Below are positions 25,692 through 35,235 of a DNA stretch of 64,000 nt, piece after piece; within the stretch, counting starts at the first letter, position 1; each line of letters starts with the position of its first letter. The notes under the pieces are model-generated. The model did not search any database and was not told the DNA's origin. It was given only the letters and a program-made list of their open reading frames with translations. A program made the translations under genes and the position numbers. Source of the stretch: Chryseobacterium sp. S0630 (GTDB lineage: Bacteria > Bacteroidota > Bacteroidia > Flavobacteriales > Weeksellaceae); assembly GCF_024158915.1 (NCBI RefSeq), contig NZ_JAMZGF010000005.1, positions 62,001 through 126,000 on the forward strand. The letters are read 5' to 3'.

Positions 25692-26615
25692 CTAATCTAC
25701 AAAATAAGTATCCGGCTTCTTCAATTCACCTTGCGGAATTCCGGCCTGCTCAAAAATAGAAAACTCAATCGTGCGGCAGATGCTGTTCAGGGCAAGGTCG
25801 TTTTCTTCTTCACCGAAAGGTTCTCCAATCTCCTGGATAATGGCATCAAGAGCAATAAAAGTATAGCTGATCAGCAGAACAATTAATGGCATCATCCACC
25901 CCAAAGAATCTACCAACCCGAAAGGAAGCCAGAAACAATACAGATAAACGGTGCGATGCAGCAAAACACTATAAGCAAAAGGCAATGGAGTATTATAAAT
26001 TCTCTCGCAGCCTCCGGAAATATTAGAAAACTGATTCAGCTGATGATCCATAGAAGTCATCACAATGGTGTCAATATTACCTTTTTTATTCTGTTCATTA
26101 AGCCAGTCGGCGATAAACCCAAGAATAATACTGGGAATAAATTTTTTATGCTTCACCTGTTCCAATTGTTCAGGAGAAAGCAACCGCTCAAGATGTTCTG
26201 TCCCTGTTTTATCTCTCAACTGAAAGTTCAGTGACCAGGAAAATGCAGAAATCAGCTTAATGATTCTTTCTTTTTCCTCTTTAGCTTCAGGAGAAGAATC
26301 ATTTACTAAGGATAAGATCTGTCTTGTGAGAGATCTGGTCTCAATCACAAGTAATCCCCAGAGTTTCCGTCCTTCCCAGAAACGGTCATAGCTCGCAGAA
26401 TTACAGAAACCCATAAATATAGCAAGTGCCAATCCTATCAATGTAAAAATGGTAGGATTGAGATGTACTTTATAATCGAATATTCTCCCTTTGAAAAAAT
26501 AGATAGCCAGGGAAAACAGCGTGATAATGGAAAGCTGAACAACAATTTTCTTTAATACGGAACCTCTCCATATAAATAACATTTTCAGCCAATTGGTACG
26601 CTGTCTGACGATCAT
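25692..26615 (-). CDS. bestrophin-like (UPF0187) membrane channel
   Basis: 307 residues with about four transmembrane helices and the bestrophin-family features RTNWLKMLFIWRGSVLKKI at the N-terminus, SYDRFWEGRKLWGLLVIETRSLTRQ (cut) around residue 75-95, and the C-terminal IGEPFGEEENDLALNSICRTIE segment. Family members form pentameric ion channels. It starts 17 bp after the stop of the HD/Pycsar-effector-like gene on the same strand, so the two are probably co-transcribed. Confidence 0.88.
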   Translation of the reverse strand: MIVRQRTNWLKMLFIWRGSVLKKIVVQLSIITLFSLAIYFFKGRIFDYKVHLNPTIFTLIGLALAIFMGFCNSASYDRFWEGRKLWGLLVIETRSLTRQILSLVNDSSPEAKEEKERIIKLISAFSWSLNFQLRDKTGTEHLERLLSPEQLEQVKHKKFIPSIILGFIADWLNEQNKKGNIDTIVMTSMDHQLNQFSNISGGCERIYNTPLPFAYSVLLHRTVYLYCFWLPFGLVDSLGWMMPLIVLLISYTFIALDAIIQEIGEPFGEEENDLALNSICRTIEFSIFEQAGIPQGELKKPDTYFVD

Positions 26616-26632
26616 TTGTGTGTATATTTTAA

Positions 26633-27808
26633 TTAAAGACTAAGAAAAGCCACCCCGAAAGATAAAACGGAAATAATAATCCCCGCCATAAAGATCTTAT
26701 AGGTAATGGATAAAAGCTTGTATTTTCTGTTAAGAACTTTCCCAAGATAATACAGATCTTTCACCATAGAATCGTAGATATAATCCCTGTCTTTAATAAG
26801 GTCTTTCATCGCATTGTTATAATCGTCAAATAACATCTGCTGAAAGTTCCCAAAGAACAGTAGGTTTACTTTTCTGTTAGTAATATCCTCAGAAGTAAAT
26901 GTTGATTTTGTGACATTCGGTTTTGTGGATAAAATCGCAAATATGATTGTCAGTACGCTAGACAGTAATAATATGAAGCTTGGAAGAATCAGATGCGAAT
27001 TCTTAGGAGCATCCAGTTTCGGTACCAATACAGAAAGACAAACTGAAATAATAATGGCATTTACCGATAAAAGAATATTGGCTTTGCTGTCTGCAATATC
27101 ACTTAATCTTGTATGGTTATTCAGCGTCACTCTGAATAAAGTATCCACACTTCTGTCCGATTTTTCTTTTTCTTTTTTACCTTCTGAAACCTCCTTTTTA
27201 CTTTCTTTTTTCTCTTCTTCTTTTTCCAGCTTCTTCTCGATCTTTTTAATATTTTTCTTTTTCAGCGGTTCCCAGTTTTCTTTGGCGTAATCCGTATAAA
27301 AAGTATGCTTATTTTTCAGCATGTCCAGATTTCCGGCATTCCATTCTTCATTGGAAAAACATCTTACATTGGTAAGCTCCCATTCTTTTCTCAAAGCATC
27401 GGAAATATCACTGTAATCATGTCCCGCAAAATGGCTGAAGTCTGCATCCTTTACAATTTTTTCCAGTAAATTCTGAGGTTCATACTGTATTTTCGTAGCC
27501 AAAATTAGTTTTTCAACGGCTGCAATATAGTCTTCCGGATAGTTTTCCTGGTGTAAAAAGGCTTTCATCACCTCTACACTCCTTTCCTCATGGTTCAGGG
27601 CACATTCTATATACCCTGTATCATGAAACCATAATGCAACAAGTACCTTCTCCTGATCCTCTTCAGAAACAGGAGTGTTTTTCATGATTTCCTCAGCCTT
27701 ATTAACAGTATAGGCAGTATGGATAAAATTATGATAAAAATATACCGAAGATAACTTATCTTTGAATAAGATTTCAACATAATTTTTAGCTTTTTGTAAA
27801 ATGCTCAT
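26633..27808 (-). CDS. HD-domain protein fused to a Pycsar-effector-like membrane domain
   Basis: 391 residues. About 1-130 is an HD phosphohydrolase: His30, the His62-Asp63 pair (ALWFHDTGY) and an Asp in DADFSHF (121/123). About 183-220 is a highly charged Lys/Glu coiled linker. The C-terminal part (about 225-391) matches the Pycsar effector transmembrane family (PycTM, formerly DUF5706): TLFRVTLNNHTRLSDIADSK, then two hydrophobic helices (NILLSVNAIIISVCLSVLV and ILLLSSVLTIIFAI), and a third helix near the end. PycTM effectors are triggered by cyclic pyrimidine nucleotides in phage defence. No cyclase gene is in the window. Its start lies only 26 bp from a divergent gene. Confidence 0.82.
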   Translation of the reverse strand: MSILQKAKNYVEILFKDKLSSVYFYHNFIHTAYTVNKAEEIMKNTPVSEEDQEKVLVALWFHDTGYIECALNHEERSVEVMKAFLHQENYPEDYIAAVEKLILATKIQYEPQNLLEKIVKDADFSHFAGHDYSDISDALRKEWELTNVRCFSNEEWNAGNLDMLKNKHTFYTDYAKENWEPLKKKNIKKIEKKLEKEEEKKESKKEVSEGKKEKEKSDRSVDTLFRVTLNNHTRLSDIADSKANILLSVNAIIISVCLSVLVPKLDAPKNSHLILPSFILLLSSVLTIIFAILSTKPNVTKSTFTSEDITNRKVNLLFFGNFQQMLFDDYNNAMKDLIKDRDYIYDSMVKDLYYLGKVLNRKYKLLSITYKIFMAGIIISVLSFGVAFLSL

Positions 27809-27834
27809 CCCTGAAATTTTGTTAATGTAAATTT

Positions 27835-30800
27835 ATGAATTTATCCTTTAAAACTCATCTAAAAAATACTTCTATTGTTCTTCGAACGGTAATGTCCGCA
27901 GGAGTCCTTTATTCCTGTGCTACCTATAACGTGCAAAAGGGCAAAAACTTATTTGAAGTAAAAGATTCCGAAATAAAATCTGAAAATGATTTTAAACTCT
28001 TTCTGATTGGAGATGCTGGAAACTCAGATGAACCTCAGGCACAAAAAACACTGAATTTACTGAAAAGTAAGCTGGATTCTGCTGACAGTAACTCTATGCT
28101 GATCTTTCTGGGCGATAATATCTATCCCAATGGGATGCCTAAAGAAACAGATAAAGATTACCCACTGGCTAAGCAGAAACTGGAAAATCAGCTTGCCATT
28201 ACCAAAAATTTCAAAGGGAAAACCCTTGTAATTCCGGGAAATCATGACTGGTACAGTGGACTGGAAGGATTGAATACTCAGGAAAGTCTGGTAAAAAAAT
28301 ATCTTGACGATAAAAAAGCATTTCTACCCAAAAACGGATGTCCTATTGACGATATCAATATTTCTAAAGATATTAAGCTTATCGCCATTGATACGGAATG
28401 GGTAATTACAAACTGGGACAATCATCCGGGAATTAACAAGAACTGCAATATTAAAACCCGTGAAGATTTTTTCACAGAGTTTAAAGATCTAATCATTAAA
28501 AATCAGGGTAAAAAAATAATTGTTGCCCTACACCATCCCATCATCAGTAGTGGAACACATGCAGGTTTTAATTCTGCAAAATCTCATCTCTTTCCCTTAA
28601 AGAGTAAAGTTCCTGTACCTGTGGTGGCAAGTGTAATCAATATATTAAGAAGTTCATCAGGAGCCAGCCCTGAAGATATCAACAATCAACATTATGCAGA
28701 TCTGGCCAACAGATTGAAAAGTATTGTTCAGGATAAAGAAAATATTATTTTCGTATCCGGCCATGACCATAATCTGCAATATCACGAAGATGGAAACTTA
28801 AGACAGATCATCAGTGGCGCAGGTTCTAAAACAGATCCTTCTACCATTGTAGAAAAAACAGACTTTTCCTATGGAGGCAGTGGTTTTGCAGTTTTAAATT
28901 TCAGAAAAGATGAAAGTACAGATGTGGAGTATTTTTCTACTAAAGATGCTCAACTTCAAAAACTGACTCATATTTCCGTGATTTCCAAACCGGATGTGTT
29001 TGTTAATAATTTCCCTAATTCTTTTCCTGCAACATTCTCTTCAACCATTTACCCGGTACCGCTTACCGAAAAAAGAAAGTTTTACCGTTGGCTTTGGGGA
29101 GACCATTACAGAAGATATTACGGAATTCCCATTGAAGCTCCAACAGCTAATCTTTCTGAATTGAATGGTGGATACATTCCTTTCAGAGAAGGTGGAGGAA
29201 ACCAGTCCAACAGTTTGCGATTGAAGTCTGCAGACGGACAGGAATTCGTGATGCGTGGCGTGAAAAAAAGCGCGATCCGTTTCTTAAATAATATGGCTTT
29301 CCAGAAAAGCACATTGGGAGAAGAACTTGCAGATACTTATCCTGAAAAATTCTTACTTGATTTTTATACCACCAATCATCCGTTTACTCCATTTACGATT
29401 GGAAATATGTCTGAAAAACTGGGCATTTTCCACAGTAATCCTAAACTGTATTATATTCCTAAACAAAAGGCTTTGGGAACCTATAATGAGAATTATGGAG
29501 ATGAAATGTATATGATTGAAGAACGTTTTTCTTCAGATCCGAAAACACTGGCTTCTCTCGATAATGCAAAAGATATTGTTTCTACAGATGATGTATTAAA
29601 AAACCTCAGCAAGAGTAATAAATATTCTGTAGACAGAGAATCTTACATCAGAGCAAGGTTATTTGATATGCTTATCGGAGACTGGGACAGACACTCAGAT
29701 CAATGGAAATGGGCGCAATATGATGAGGGTGATAAAGTGATCTATAAACCCATTCCAAAAGACAGGGATCAGGCTTTCAGTAAATATGACGGGGCAGCTT
29801 TCAGAATTATTATGAATGTTCCGGCCATCCGCCATATGAAAACCTTTACAGAAGACATCAGCAGTGTCAAATGGCTTGCCATGGAACCTTACCCAATGGA
29901 TCTTGTATTCTTAAAAGGCTCAGACCAGAATGAGTGGGAAACCCAGGCAAAATATATTCAGGAACATCTTACGGATACGGATATTGATGATGCTTTTCAT
30001 AATCTTCCAAAAGAGGTGCAGGATGAAACGATTGCTGAAATCCAGAGAAAACTGAAAATAAGAAAAACAAAACTTCAGAGCTATGCCGCTCAGTACTATG
30101 ATGTATTGCTGAAAAAAGTTCCTTTGGCGGGAACGGTAAACCCTGATAAGTTTGTCATCACCAAAAACGGACATTCAGTACTTGTACAGCAATATTATCT
30201 GGGTAAGAATAAAGACCAGAATGAACTGGTTTTTGAAAAGACCTATCATGATTCGAAAACAAAAGAATTATGGATCTATGGACTTGAAGATGATGATACT
30301 TATGTAGTAACAGGAAGCGGAAATCCTAAAATGAATATCAGACTGATTGGTGGCTATAACCATGATACCTATAACGTTGCAGATGGAAGAAAAGTGAAGA
30401 TTTATGATTTTAAATCTCAGAAAAACACCTATAATGACGGCAATGCAACAAAGAATATTACGGATGATTATGATATCAACAGCTATAATTATAAGCATCC
30501 TAAATATAATTCTGTTGCCGGATATCCAAACCTGGATTACAACCCGGATGATGGTGTTATTGTAGGAGTTCTGGCTAATTATACGGTGAATAATTTTATC
30601 CGTGACCCATTTACTCAGAGACATAGCTTAAAAGCTAATTTTTATACAGCAACTGCAGGATTTAGCCTTACATACAAAGGGGTATTTAAAAAGGCAATCT
30701 CAGGTTGGGATATCAACCTTGATGCATTTTATACGACTCCGAGATTCTCTCAAAACTTCTTTGGACTTTCCAATGAAAGTGAATATGACAAAGAGGATAC

Positions 30801-31551
30801 GGAAAGAGAATACAACAGAGCCAGAATATCCAAGTTTAACTTCGCACCTTCTATCTCTCAAAAGAGCTGGATGAATCTCAGCCACCAGTTTCAACTGACT
30901 TTTGAAGATAATAAAGTACAGAGAAAAGCTGACCGTTTCATCAATCAGTCTCCGGATGTAAGACCTGGCGTATTTAACAGCCAGCAGTTTGTAGGAGCCA
31001 ATTATACCTTTGGCTATAAAAATGCAGATAATACAGCCTTCCCTACTCTTGGATTGGAGTTTATGTTGAATGCAGACTGGAAAGCAACACTCTCTGATTT
31101 TAATAAAAACTTTGTTACCGTAAAAGGAAAACTTGCCATTGACCACAGAATTGATAAAAAGGGAACATTTGTATTCGCCAATTCCAGCAATGTGATGTGG
31201 ATCAATAATAATAATTTTGAATTCTACCAGGCTGCAGCTATTGGAGGCAATAATGGAATGAGAGCCTTCAGAAATGAAAGATTTTCAGGAAGATCATATT
31301 TTACCAATAACTCGGAAATCCGATGGGATTTCGGACGGGTAAGAAATAATATTGTTCCTGCAAACATGGGAATTCTTATCGGATATGATATCGGCCGTGT
31401 ATGGAATGACAATGAAAACTCCAGAAAATGGCATCAGTCTGCCGGTGCCGGTGTATGGCTGAGTATTGTGGAAATGATGTCTGCAAGATTGAATTATTTT
31501 TATGGCTCAGACGGTGGAAGGATTTCTGCCGGAGTGGGAATGAAATTTTAA
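27835..31551 (+). CDS. metallophosphoesterase fused to an outer-membrane barrel
   Basis: 1238 residues. A lipoprotein-like signal (GVLYSC, Cys28) precedes a calcineurin-type phosphoesterase (about 50-330) with GDAGN (59-63), GDNIYP (93-98), GNHDW, LHHP and GHDHNLQ metal motifs. A middle part (about 420-800) is less clear; a kinase-like SYIRARLFDMLIGDWDRHSDQWKW stretch (cut: LIGDWDRHSDQWKW) is notable. The C-terminal ~350 residues look like a BamA/surface-antigen beta-barrel ending in ISAGVGMKF with a terminal Phe. Probably an outer-membrane-anchored enzyme acting in phosphate or lipid turnover; substrate unknown. Confidence 0.8.
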   Translation: MNLSFKTHLKNTSIVLRTVMSAGVLYSCATYNVQKGKNLFEVKDSEIKSENDFKLFLIGDAGNSDEPQAQKTLNLLKSKLDSADSNSMLIFLGDNIYPNGMPKETDKDYPLAKQKLENQLAITKNFKGKTLVIPGNHDWYSGLEGLNTQESLVKKYLDDKKAFLPKNGCPIDDINISKDIKLIAIDTEWVITNWDNHPGINKNCNIKTREDFFTEFKDLIIKNQGKKIIVALHHPIISSGTHAGFNSAKSHLFPLKSKVPVPVVASVINILRSSSGASPEDINNQHYADLANRLKSIVQDKENIIFVSGHDHNLQYHEDGNLRQIISGAGSKTDPSTIVEKTDFSYGGSGFAVLNFRKDESTDVEYFSTKDAQLQKLTHISVISKPDVFVNNFPNSFPATFSSTIYPVPLTEKRKFYRWLWGDHYRRYYGIPIEAPTANLSELNGGYIPFREGGGNQSNSLRLKSADGQEFVMRGVKKSAIRFLNNMAFQKSTLGEELADTYPEKFLLDFYTTNHPFTPFTIGNMSEKLGIFHSNPKLYYIPKQKALGTYNENYGDEMYMIEERFSSDPKTLASLDNAKDIVSTDDVLKNLSKSNKYSVDRESYIRARLFDMLIGDWDRHSDQWKWAQYDEGDKVIYKPIPKDRDQAFSKYDGAAFRIIMNVPAIRHMKTFTEDISSVKWLAMEPYPMDLVFLKGSDQNEWETQAKYIQEHLTDTDIDDAFHNLPKEVQDETIAEIQRKLKIRKTKLQSYAAQYYDVLLKKVPLAGTVNPDKFVITKNGHSVLVQQYYLGKNKDQNELVFEKTYHDSKTKELWIYGLEDDDTYVVTGSGNPKMNIRLIGGYNHDTYNVADGRKVKIYDFKSQKNTYNDGNATKNITDDYDINSYNYKHPKYNSVAGYPNLDYNPDDGVIVGVLANYTVNNFIRDPFTQRHSLKANFYTATAGFSLTYKGVFKKAISGWDINLDAFYTTPRFSQNFFGLSNESEYDKEDTEREYNRARISKFNFAPSISQKSWMNLSHQFQLTFEDNKVQRKADRFINQSPDVRPGVFNSQQFVGANYTFGYKNADNTAFPTLGLEFMLNADWKATLSDFNKNFVTVKGKLAIDHRIDKKGTFVFANSSNVMWINNNNFEFYQAAAIGGNNGMRAFRNERFSGRSYFTNNSEIRWDFGRVRNNIVPANMGILIGYDIGRVWNDNENSRKWHQSAGAGVWLSIVEMMSARLNYFYGSDGGRISAGVGMKF

Positions 31552-31860
31552 TCTGGTCATTAAAAAAAATCTCATTTTTGAAATGAGTACCGCAGTCAAA
31601 AATTTAACATAAAACACTGTTTAACAATATATTAAACTATTTAAAATTAAAAATTTGAAAAAATTTCAATTTTAATAAAATTTAATAATTCAAATTTTCA
31701 ACTCACACTTTTTACTGATAAAATAAATATGGCTTTTAAATAAAGGCCATATTTTCAGCTATATAAGTCAAAACCAGACATAGTTCAATATGATTATCAA
31801 TTCCTTAAAAAATAGACATTTTAAAAACATTTTATATTTGTGGCAACAAAAAATCAACAA
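31552..31860 (+). other. 309-bp AT-rich gene-free stretch with two hairpins
   Basis: Contains CTCATTT/AAATGAG (31571-31577 and 31581-31587) and AATATGGC/GCCATATT (31726-31733 and 31746-31753), the second followed by TTT and a possible late terminator of the barrel gene. The end holds the promoter of the next gene. No coding sequence seen. Confidence 0.5.
31833..31840 (+). promoter_or_regulatory. -7 box before the C1q-like gene
   Basis: TATATTTG matches TAnnTTTG exactly and lies 20 bp before ATG 31861. An in-frame GTG at 31840 overlaps this box and so would lie upstream of the transcription start, which argues for the ATG at 31861. Confidence 0.65.
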
Positions 31861-32583
31861 ATGATGAAAAAAAAGCTACTGTATATGGCATTATTTGTCA
31901 TGTTCATACACTTAAATGCACAGATAGGGATTAAAACTCCAACTCCACAACATACTCTGCATGTAAATGGTTCTCTTCAGGTAGTTAAAGATCTGAATGT
32001 AGGCGGAGATGACAGAACAAAGGGAAATTCAGGAAACAAAGGCGAGGTCTTAATGTCCAACGGAGCGGGAAATGCTCCGGTTTGGAAAACGATTGAATCT
32101 GAAAACTTTCTAAAGGTGGTTTATGTGGGAAACAAAACAAATATCAGCCCTGCAAGTGGAAGCTATACAGGAACGCATTCTACACCGGTGAACACTCATG
32201 AAAGCTATTCGCAAACCTATGTTTTCAATGTGAGTAATAAGATTGATAATGCTTATTTAACGTACAATTCTACAACGGGGCTTTTCACTGTAGTAAAACC
32301 TGGATTTTACAATATTGTTCCTTATGCTACCTATGATCTTAATTTAAATCCATCAGGGCAAACTGCAGGAACAGCTAATTCATACATACAAAAAGTTTCC
32401 CCTACACTTACAACGCTTGCGGGTATCTCTACAGGCCATGGAGAGCGTACTACAGGATTAAATCATAATCTTTCCTCCATTAACTTTTTTGATACAGGAG
32501 AAACCTTTAGGATACGCTGCCGTTATACTCAGGATTTCAGATTATCAAGCGGAAATATTCATATTTCGTATCTGACTCCGTAA
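31861..32583 (+). CDS. secreted C1q/TNF-like beta-sandwich protein, unknown
   Basis: About 240 residues with a signal peptide (MMKKKLLYMALFVMFIHLNAQ). The mature start IGIKTPTPQHTLHVNGSLQV is the phage-tail-fibre/adhesin-like motif common in exported Bacteroidota proteins. The C-terminal part (YLTYNSTTGLFTVVKPGFYNIVPYATY; key: TGLFTV, PGFYNI) resembles the C1q/TNF-like fold. Probably a surface or extracellular protein; no enzyme motif. Start chosen at 31861 because the upstream GTG lies in the promoter. Confidence 0.65.
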   Translation: MMKKKLLYMALFVMFIHLNAQIGIKTPTPQHTLHVNGSLQVVKDLNVGGDDRTKGNSGNKGEVLMSNGAGNAPVWKTIESENFLKVVYVGNKTNISPASGSYTGTHSTPVNTHESYSQTYVFNVSNKIDNAYLTYNSTTGLFTVVKPGFYNIVPYATYDLNLNPSGQTAGTANSYIQKVSPTLTTLAGISTGHGERTTGLNHNLSSINFFDTGETFRIRCRYTQDFRLSSGNIHISYLTP

Positions 32584-32626
32584 ACAATACAAACGTCAAT
32601 CACTTCATTAACATTTCATATATTTA

Positions 32627-32660
32627 AAAACCCCACAGATTTCTCTGTGGGGTTTTATTT
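32627..32660. terminator. bidirectional terminator
   Basis: AAAACCCCACAGA (32627-32639) pairs with TCTGTGGGGTTTT (32644-32656). It lies between two converging genes, with A- and T-runs on either side, so it can stop transcripts from both. Confidence 0.88.
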
Positions 32661-32666
32661 ATTCAT

Positions 32667-33476
32667 TTATGGTACTGGAAAGTATAATAATATTTGCCCA
32701 TTGGCATCGTATTTATAGTTCCATGTTTTTATTGATGTTTTTGGAGGAATACTAAGAACTAAGTTTACAACAGTAGTTTCTTTTTTTCTGAAATTATTAA
32801 CGGATAAACTTTTCTCAAAAAAAGTATCATTGATCAGATAAAGTTTTTTAAATGGATTAGCTGCACTATCAAAATCAGAATATATAGTGGTGGTCATCTT
32901 ATTATCTACTCCATTTATTCTTTCCAAAAACTCGCTTTTAGTAAGATTGCTGCTGTTATCATAATAATAGGTTGTGAAATATTCGTAGTTTCCAGGACCA
33001 GGAAATACCAAATGGGCACTTTTTAATTTATCCTGTTCATAAGTATAAGTTTTTGCAAAAGATAGAGAACTTGTGCCAGTACTATTATTTACATAATAAT
33101 GTTCTTTCTTTGAAAGTCTATTATTATCCATTGTATAATGATATTCGTTATGCCCTACAGCATTTGCCTCCTCCAATTGACTTACAACTACTTTATTATT
33201 AGTATAAGATAATTTAGTGATATGATCAGCAAAAAACAAATTTTCAAATTGTACATATATTGGATAAAACCTGCCTTTAATATTAGTTAACTTATCATTT
33301 TCAAAGGTAAATTCATAAAACTCTTTAGGATTAAGGGTTCCAGCACCATCTGAACAATATGTGTACGCTTTTTCTGTCTGTATAACCGGAGGCGGTGGAG
33401 TGTCTGCTGGAGTATCATCACTACTGCTGCATGAAAACAGACTTAATGCAAGTGAAAGGTAAAGTAATTTTTTCAT
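32667..33476 (-). CDS. lipoprotein, unknown
   Basis: 269 residues with a lipoprotein signal (MKKLLYLSLALSLFSCSSSDD, Cys16) and a Pro-rich spacer (PADTPPPPV) after it. The mature part repeats an aromatic pattern (YEFTFENDKLTNIKGRF, YHYTMDNNRLSKKEHYY, YTYEQDKLKSAHLVF) of roughly 40-residue beta-hairpin units, as in YD-repeat-like or RHS-like beta sheets. Likely faces the cell surface or periplasm. Function unknown. Confidence 0.65.
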   Translation of the reverse strand: MKKLLYLSLALSLFSCSSSDDTPADTPPPPVIQTEKAYTYCSDGAGTLNPKEFYEFTFENDKLTNIKGRFYPIYVQFENLFFADHITKLSYTNNKVVVSQLEEANAVGHNEYHYTMDNNRLSKKEHYYVNNSTGTSSLSFAKTYTYEQDKLKSAHLVFPGPGNYEYFTTYYYDNSSNLTKSEFLERINGVDNKMTTTIYSDFDSAANPFKKLYLINDTFFEKSLSVNNFRKKETTVVNLVLSIPPKTSIKTWNYKYDANGQILLYFPVP

Positions 33477-33509
33477 GGTTGGTTAGTTTATTTTTTATAA
33501 ATATATAAT

Positions 33510-34385
33510 TTAATTTAAAGAAAAAGTATACACATTTCCACCTTCATTCTTCCCTTTCTCATCGGCAATCATTAGCGTTTTATCATCAAAGAATACCATA
33601 GCTTCTTTTTGGGAATTATGATTCAAAGGGATTTTCTGAATTTTTGCAGCACTGAAATTGTCTGCTGTAAATCCAGTAAGAACGTGTACATTTTTATGGG
33701 TAAGCAATACAATTTTATCTTTTGTACTGTTGATGGTAGCAGAGGTAATAGCTGCATCATTATACCCTCCATTAAGTTTTAATGTTCCTATTAACTTCGC
33801 TTCAAAATCACCTTCTTTATTGGGTACCTGGAATACAAGGAAAGTTCCGTCAAAACCTTTGCTTCTGTTTTTGGTGAATAAGTAAAAATTACCATCCTTT
33901 TCAACAAAAGCTTCACAGTCATACAAAAGATTTGATTTTTTTGGAGGAAACTCCGTCTGTCCCTGATAATGGAATTTAGTTGTCTGAACAACCTTGGCAG
34001 CAATTTGTTTGGTATCTTTTAAATCTGTTTTTAAAATCGCCAGATCCTGCCTGTTATTGTCATTATTTCCAAAATCTCCGATATAAATATTTCCCTGAGG
34101 ATCAGATATAATATCTTCCCAGTCTGTATTTTCAGCATTTTCTACCGGTATTTTTGCCAGCATATCGCCTTTATCACTCAGCCCGTATATTGCATTTTTA
34201 TTTCCTCTGTCTTCTATCGCCCAGATTGTTTTCTTATCCTTTGATAAAGTAATTCCGGAAACTTCCTTCAACTTTTTAGGTAAGGTAAACTGAACTTTCA
34301 ATTCATCCTCGTTAGTGGGAGAATTCTGAGCTTTTGGATTGCAGCTCAATAAAAGCAAGGCGGGTAAAATAAGAAAGCGTAACAT
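33510..34385 (-). CDS. beta-propeller lipoprotein (SdiA-regulated-like)
   Basis: 291 residues with a signal LILPALLLLSCNPK (Cys15). Repeated segments (KEVSGITLSKDKKTIWAIEDRGN, GNIYIGDFGNNDNNRQ, KIVLLTHKNVHVL, MVFFDDKTLMIADEKGK) have the spacing of a beta-propeller, and the ALDRGN/EVSGI start matches proteins annotated SdiA-regulated. A secreted sensor or binding protein is plausible; no catalytic residues can be named. Confidence 0.65.
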   Translation of the reverse strand: MLRFLILPALLLLSCNPKAQNSPTNEDELKVQFTLPKKLKEVSGITLSKDKKTIWAIEDRGNKNAIYGLSDKGDMLAKIPVENAENTDWEDIISDPQGNIYIGDFGNNDNNRQDLAILKTDLKDTKQIAAKVVQTTKFHYQGQTEFPPKKSNLLYDCEAFVEKDGNFYLFTKNRSKGFDGTFLVFQVPNKEGDFEAKLIGTLKLNGGYNDAAITSATINSTKDKIVLLTHKNVHVLTGFTADNFSAAKIQKIPLNHNSQKEAMVFFDDKTLMIADEKGKNEGGNVYTFSLN

Positions 34386-34442
34386 ATTTATTTTTTATTT
34401 TTTTAACTGAATATAAGAAGCATTAATTGTTCCAATCGGCAA

Positions 34443-35210
34443 CTATGAAAGTTTTTTTGCCTTTTCCCAAAGAACATCCATTTCTTCCAGAGACATATCT
34501 GCCAGTTTTAAATCCTGATCTTCGGCAAGTCCTTCCATCTTTTGAAATCTTGAAATAAACTTAAGATTGGTTCTTTCCAACGCAGAATCCGGATTAATAC
34601 CTGAAATTCTTGCATAATTAATCAAAGAGAAAAAAACGTCGCCAAGTTCCTGTTCTTTTTTATCCAAATCCGTCTCCGCATGGAACTCCTGAATCTCTTC
34701 ATCTACTTTTTTCCATGCATCTTCTGCATCATGAAACTCAAAACCTATTCCCTTCACCTTGTCCTGGATTCTGTAGGCTTTCACTAAACTTGGCAGGCTT
34801 TTCGGAACTCCACCCAAAATAGATTTGTTCCCTTCTTTTAATTTTAATTTTTCCCAGTTCTGTTTCACTTCTTCTTCATCTTTCACTTCAACATCTCCAT
34901 AGATATGAGGATGACGGAAAATCAGCTTTTCATTCAGGGAATTAATCACATCTGCGATATCAAAACTTTCTTTTTCAGAACCTATTTTAGCATAAAAAAC
35001 CAGATGAAGCAGAACATCACCCAGTTCTTTTTTTACTTCCTGTAAATCTTCCTGTAAAATAGCATCTGAAAGCTCGTAGGTTTCTTCAAGGGTAAGATGG
35101 CGAAGTGATTGTAATGTCTGTTTCTGATCCCACGGACATTTTTCACGCAAATCATCCATAATATCCAGTAATCTTCCGAAGGCGTCCAGTTTCTCTTGTT
35201 TCGTATTCAT
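34443..35210 (-). CDS. mazG: nucleoside triphosphate pyrophosphohydrolase
   Basis: House-cleaning enzyme that hydrolyses (d)NTPs to NMP and pyrophosphate. Two MazG repeats are visible: CPWDQKQTLQSLRHLTLEETYEL with EELGDVLLHLVF (about residues 25-75), and the second with EELGDVFFSLINYAR (EQELGDVFF) near 200. 255 residues from ATG 35210. The upstream -7 box at 35236-35243 sits 25 bp before this ATG, while an upstream in-frame start at 35234 would touch it, so 35210 is preferred. Confidence 0.92.
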   Translation of the reverse strand: MNTKQEKLDAFGRLLDIMDDLREKCPWDQKQTLQSLRHLTLEETYELSDAILQEDLQEVKKELGDVLLHLVFYAKIGSEKESFDIADVINSLNEKLIFRHPHIYGDVEVKDEEEVKQNWEKLKLKEGNKSILGGVPKSLPSLVKAYRIQDKVKGIGFEFHDAEDAWKKVDEEIQEFHAETDLDKKEQELGDVFFSLINYARISGINPDSALERTNLKFISRFQKMEGLAEDQDLKLADMSLEEMDVLWEKAKKLS

Positions 35211-35235
35211 AAATAATGGGAAATTCAATCTCATA

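Noticed and set aside
26910-27290. 126-codon plus-strand frame
   Set aside because: Antisense shadow of the HD-PycTM gene; its Phe/Ser run is the complement of the Lys/Glu linker.
31840-31860. GTG start for the C1q-like gene
   Set aside because: It overlaps the -7 box TATATTTG, so it would not be transcribed.
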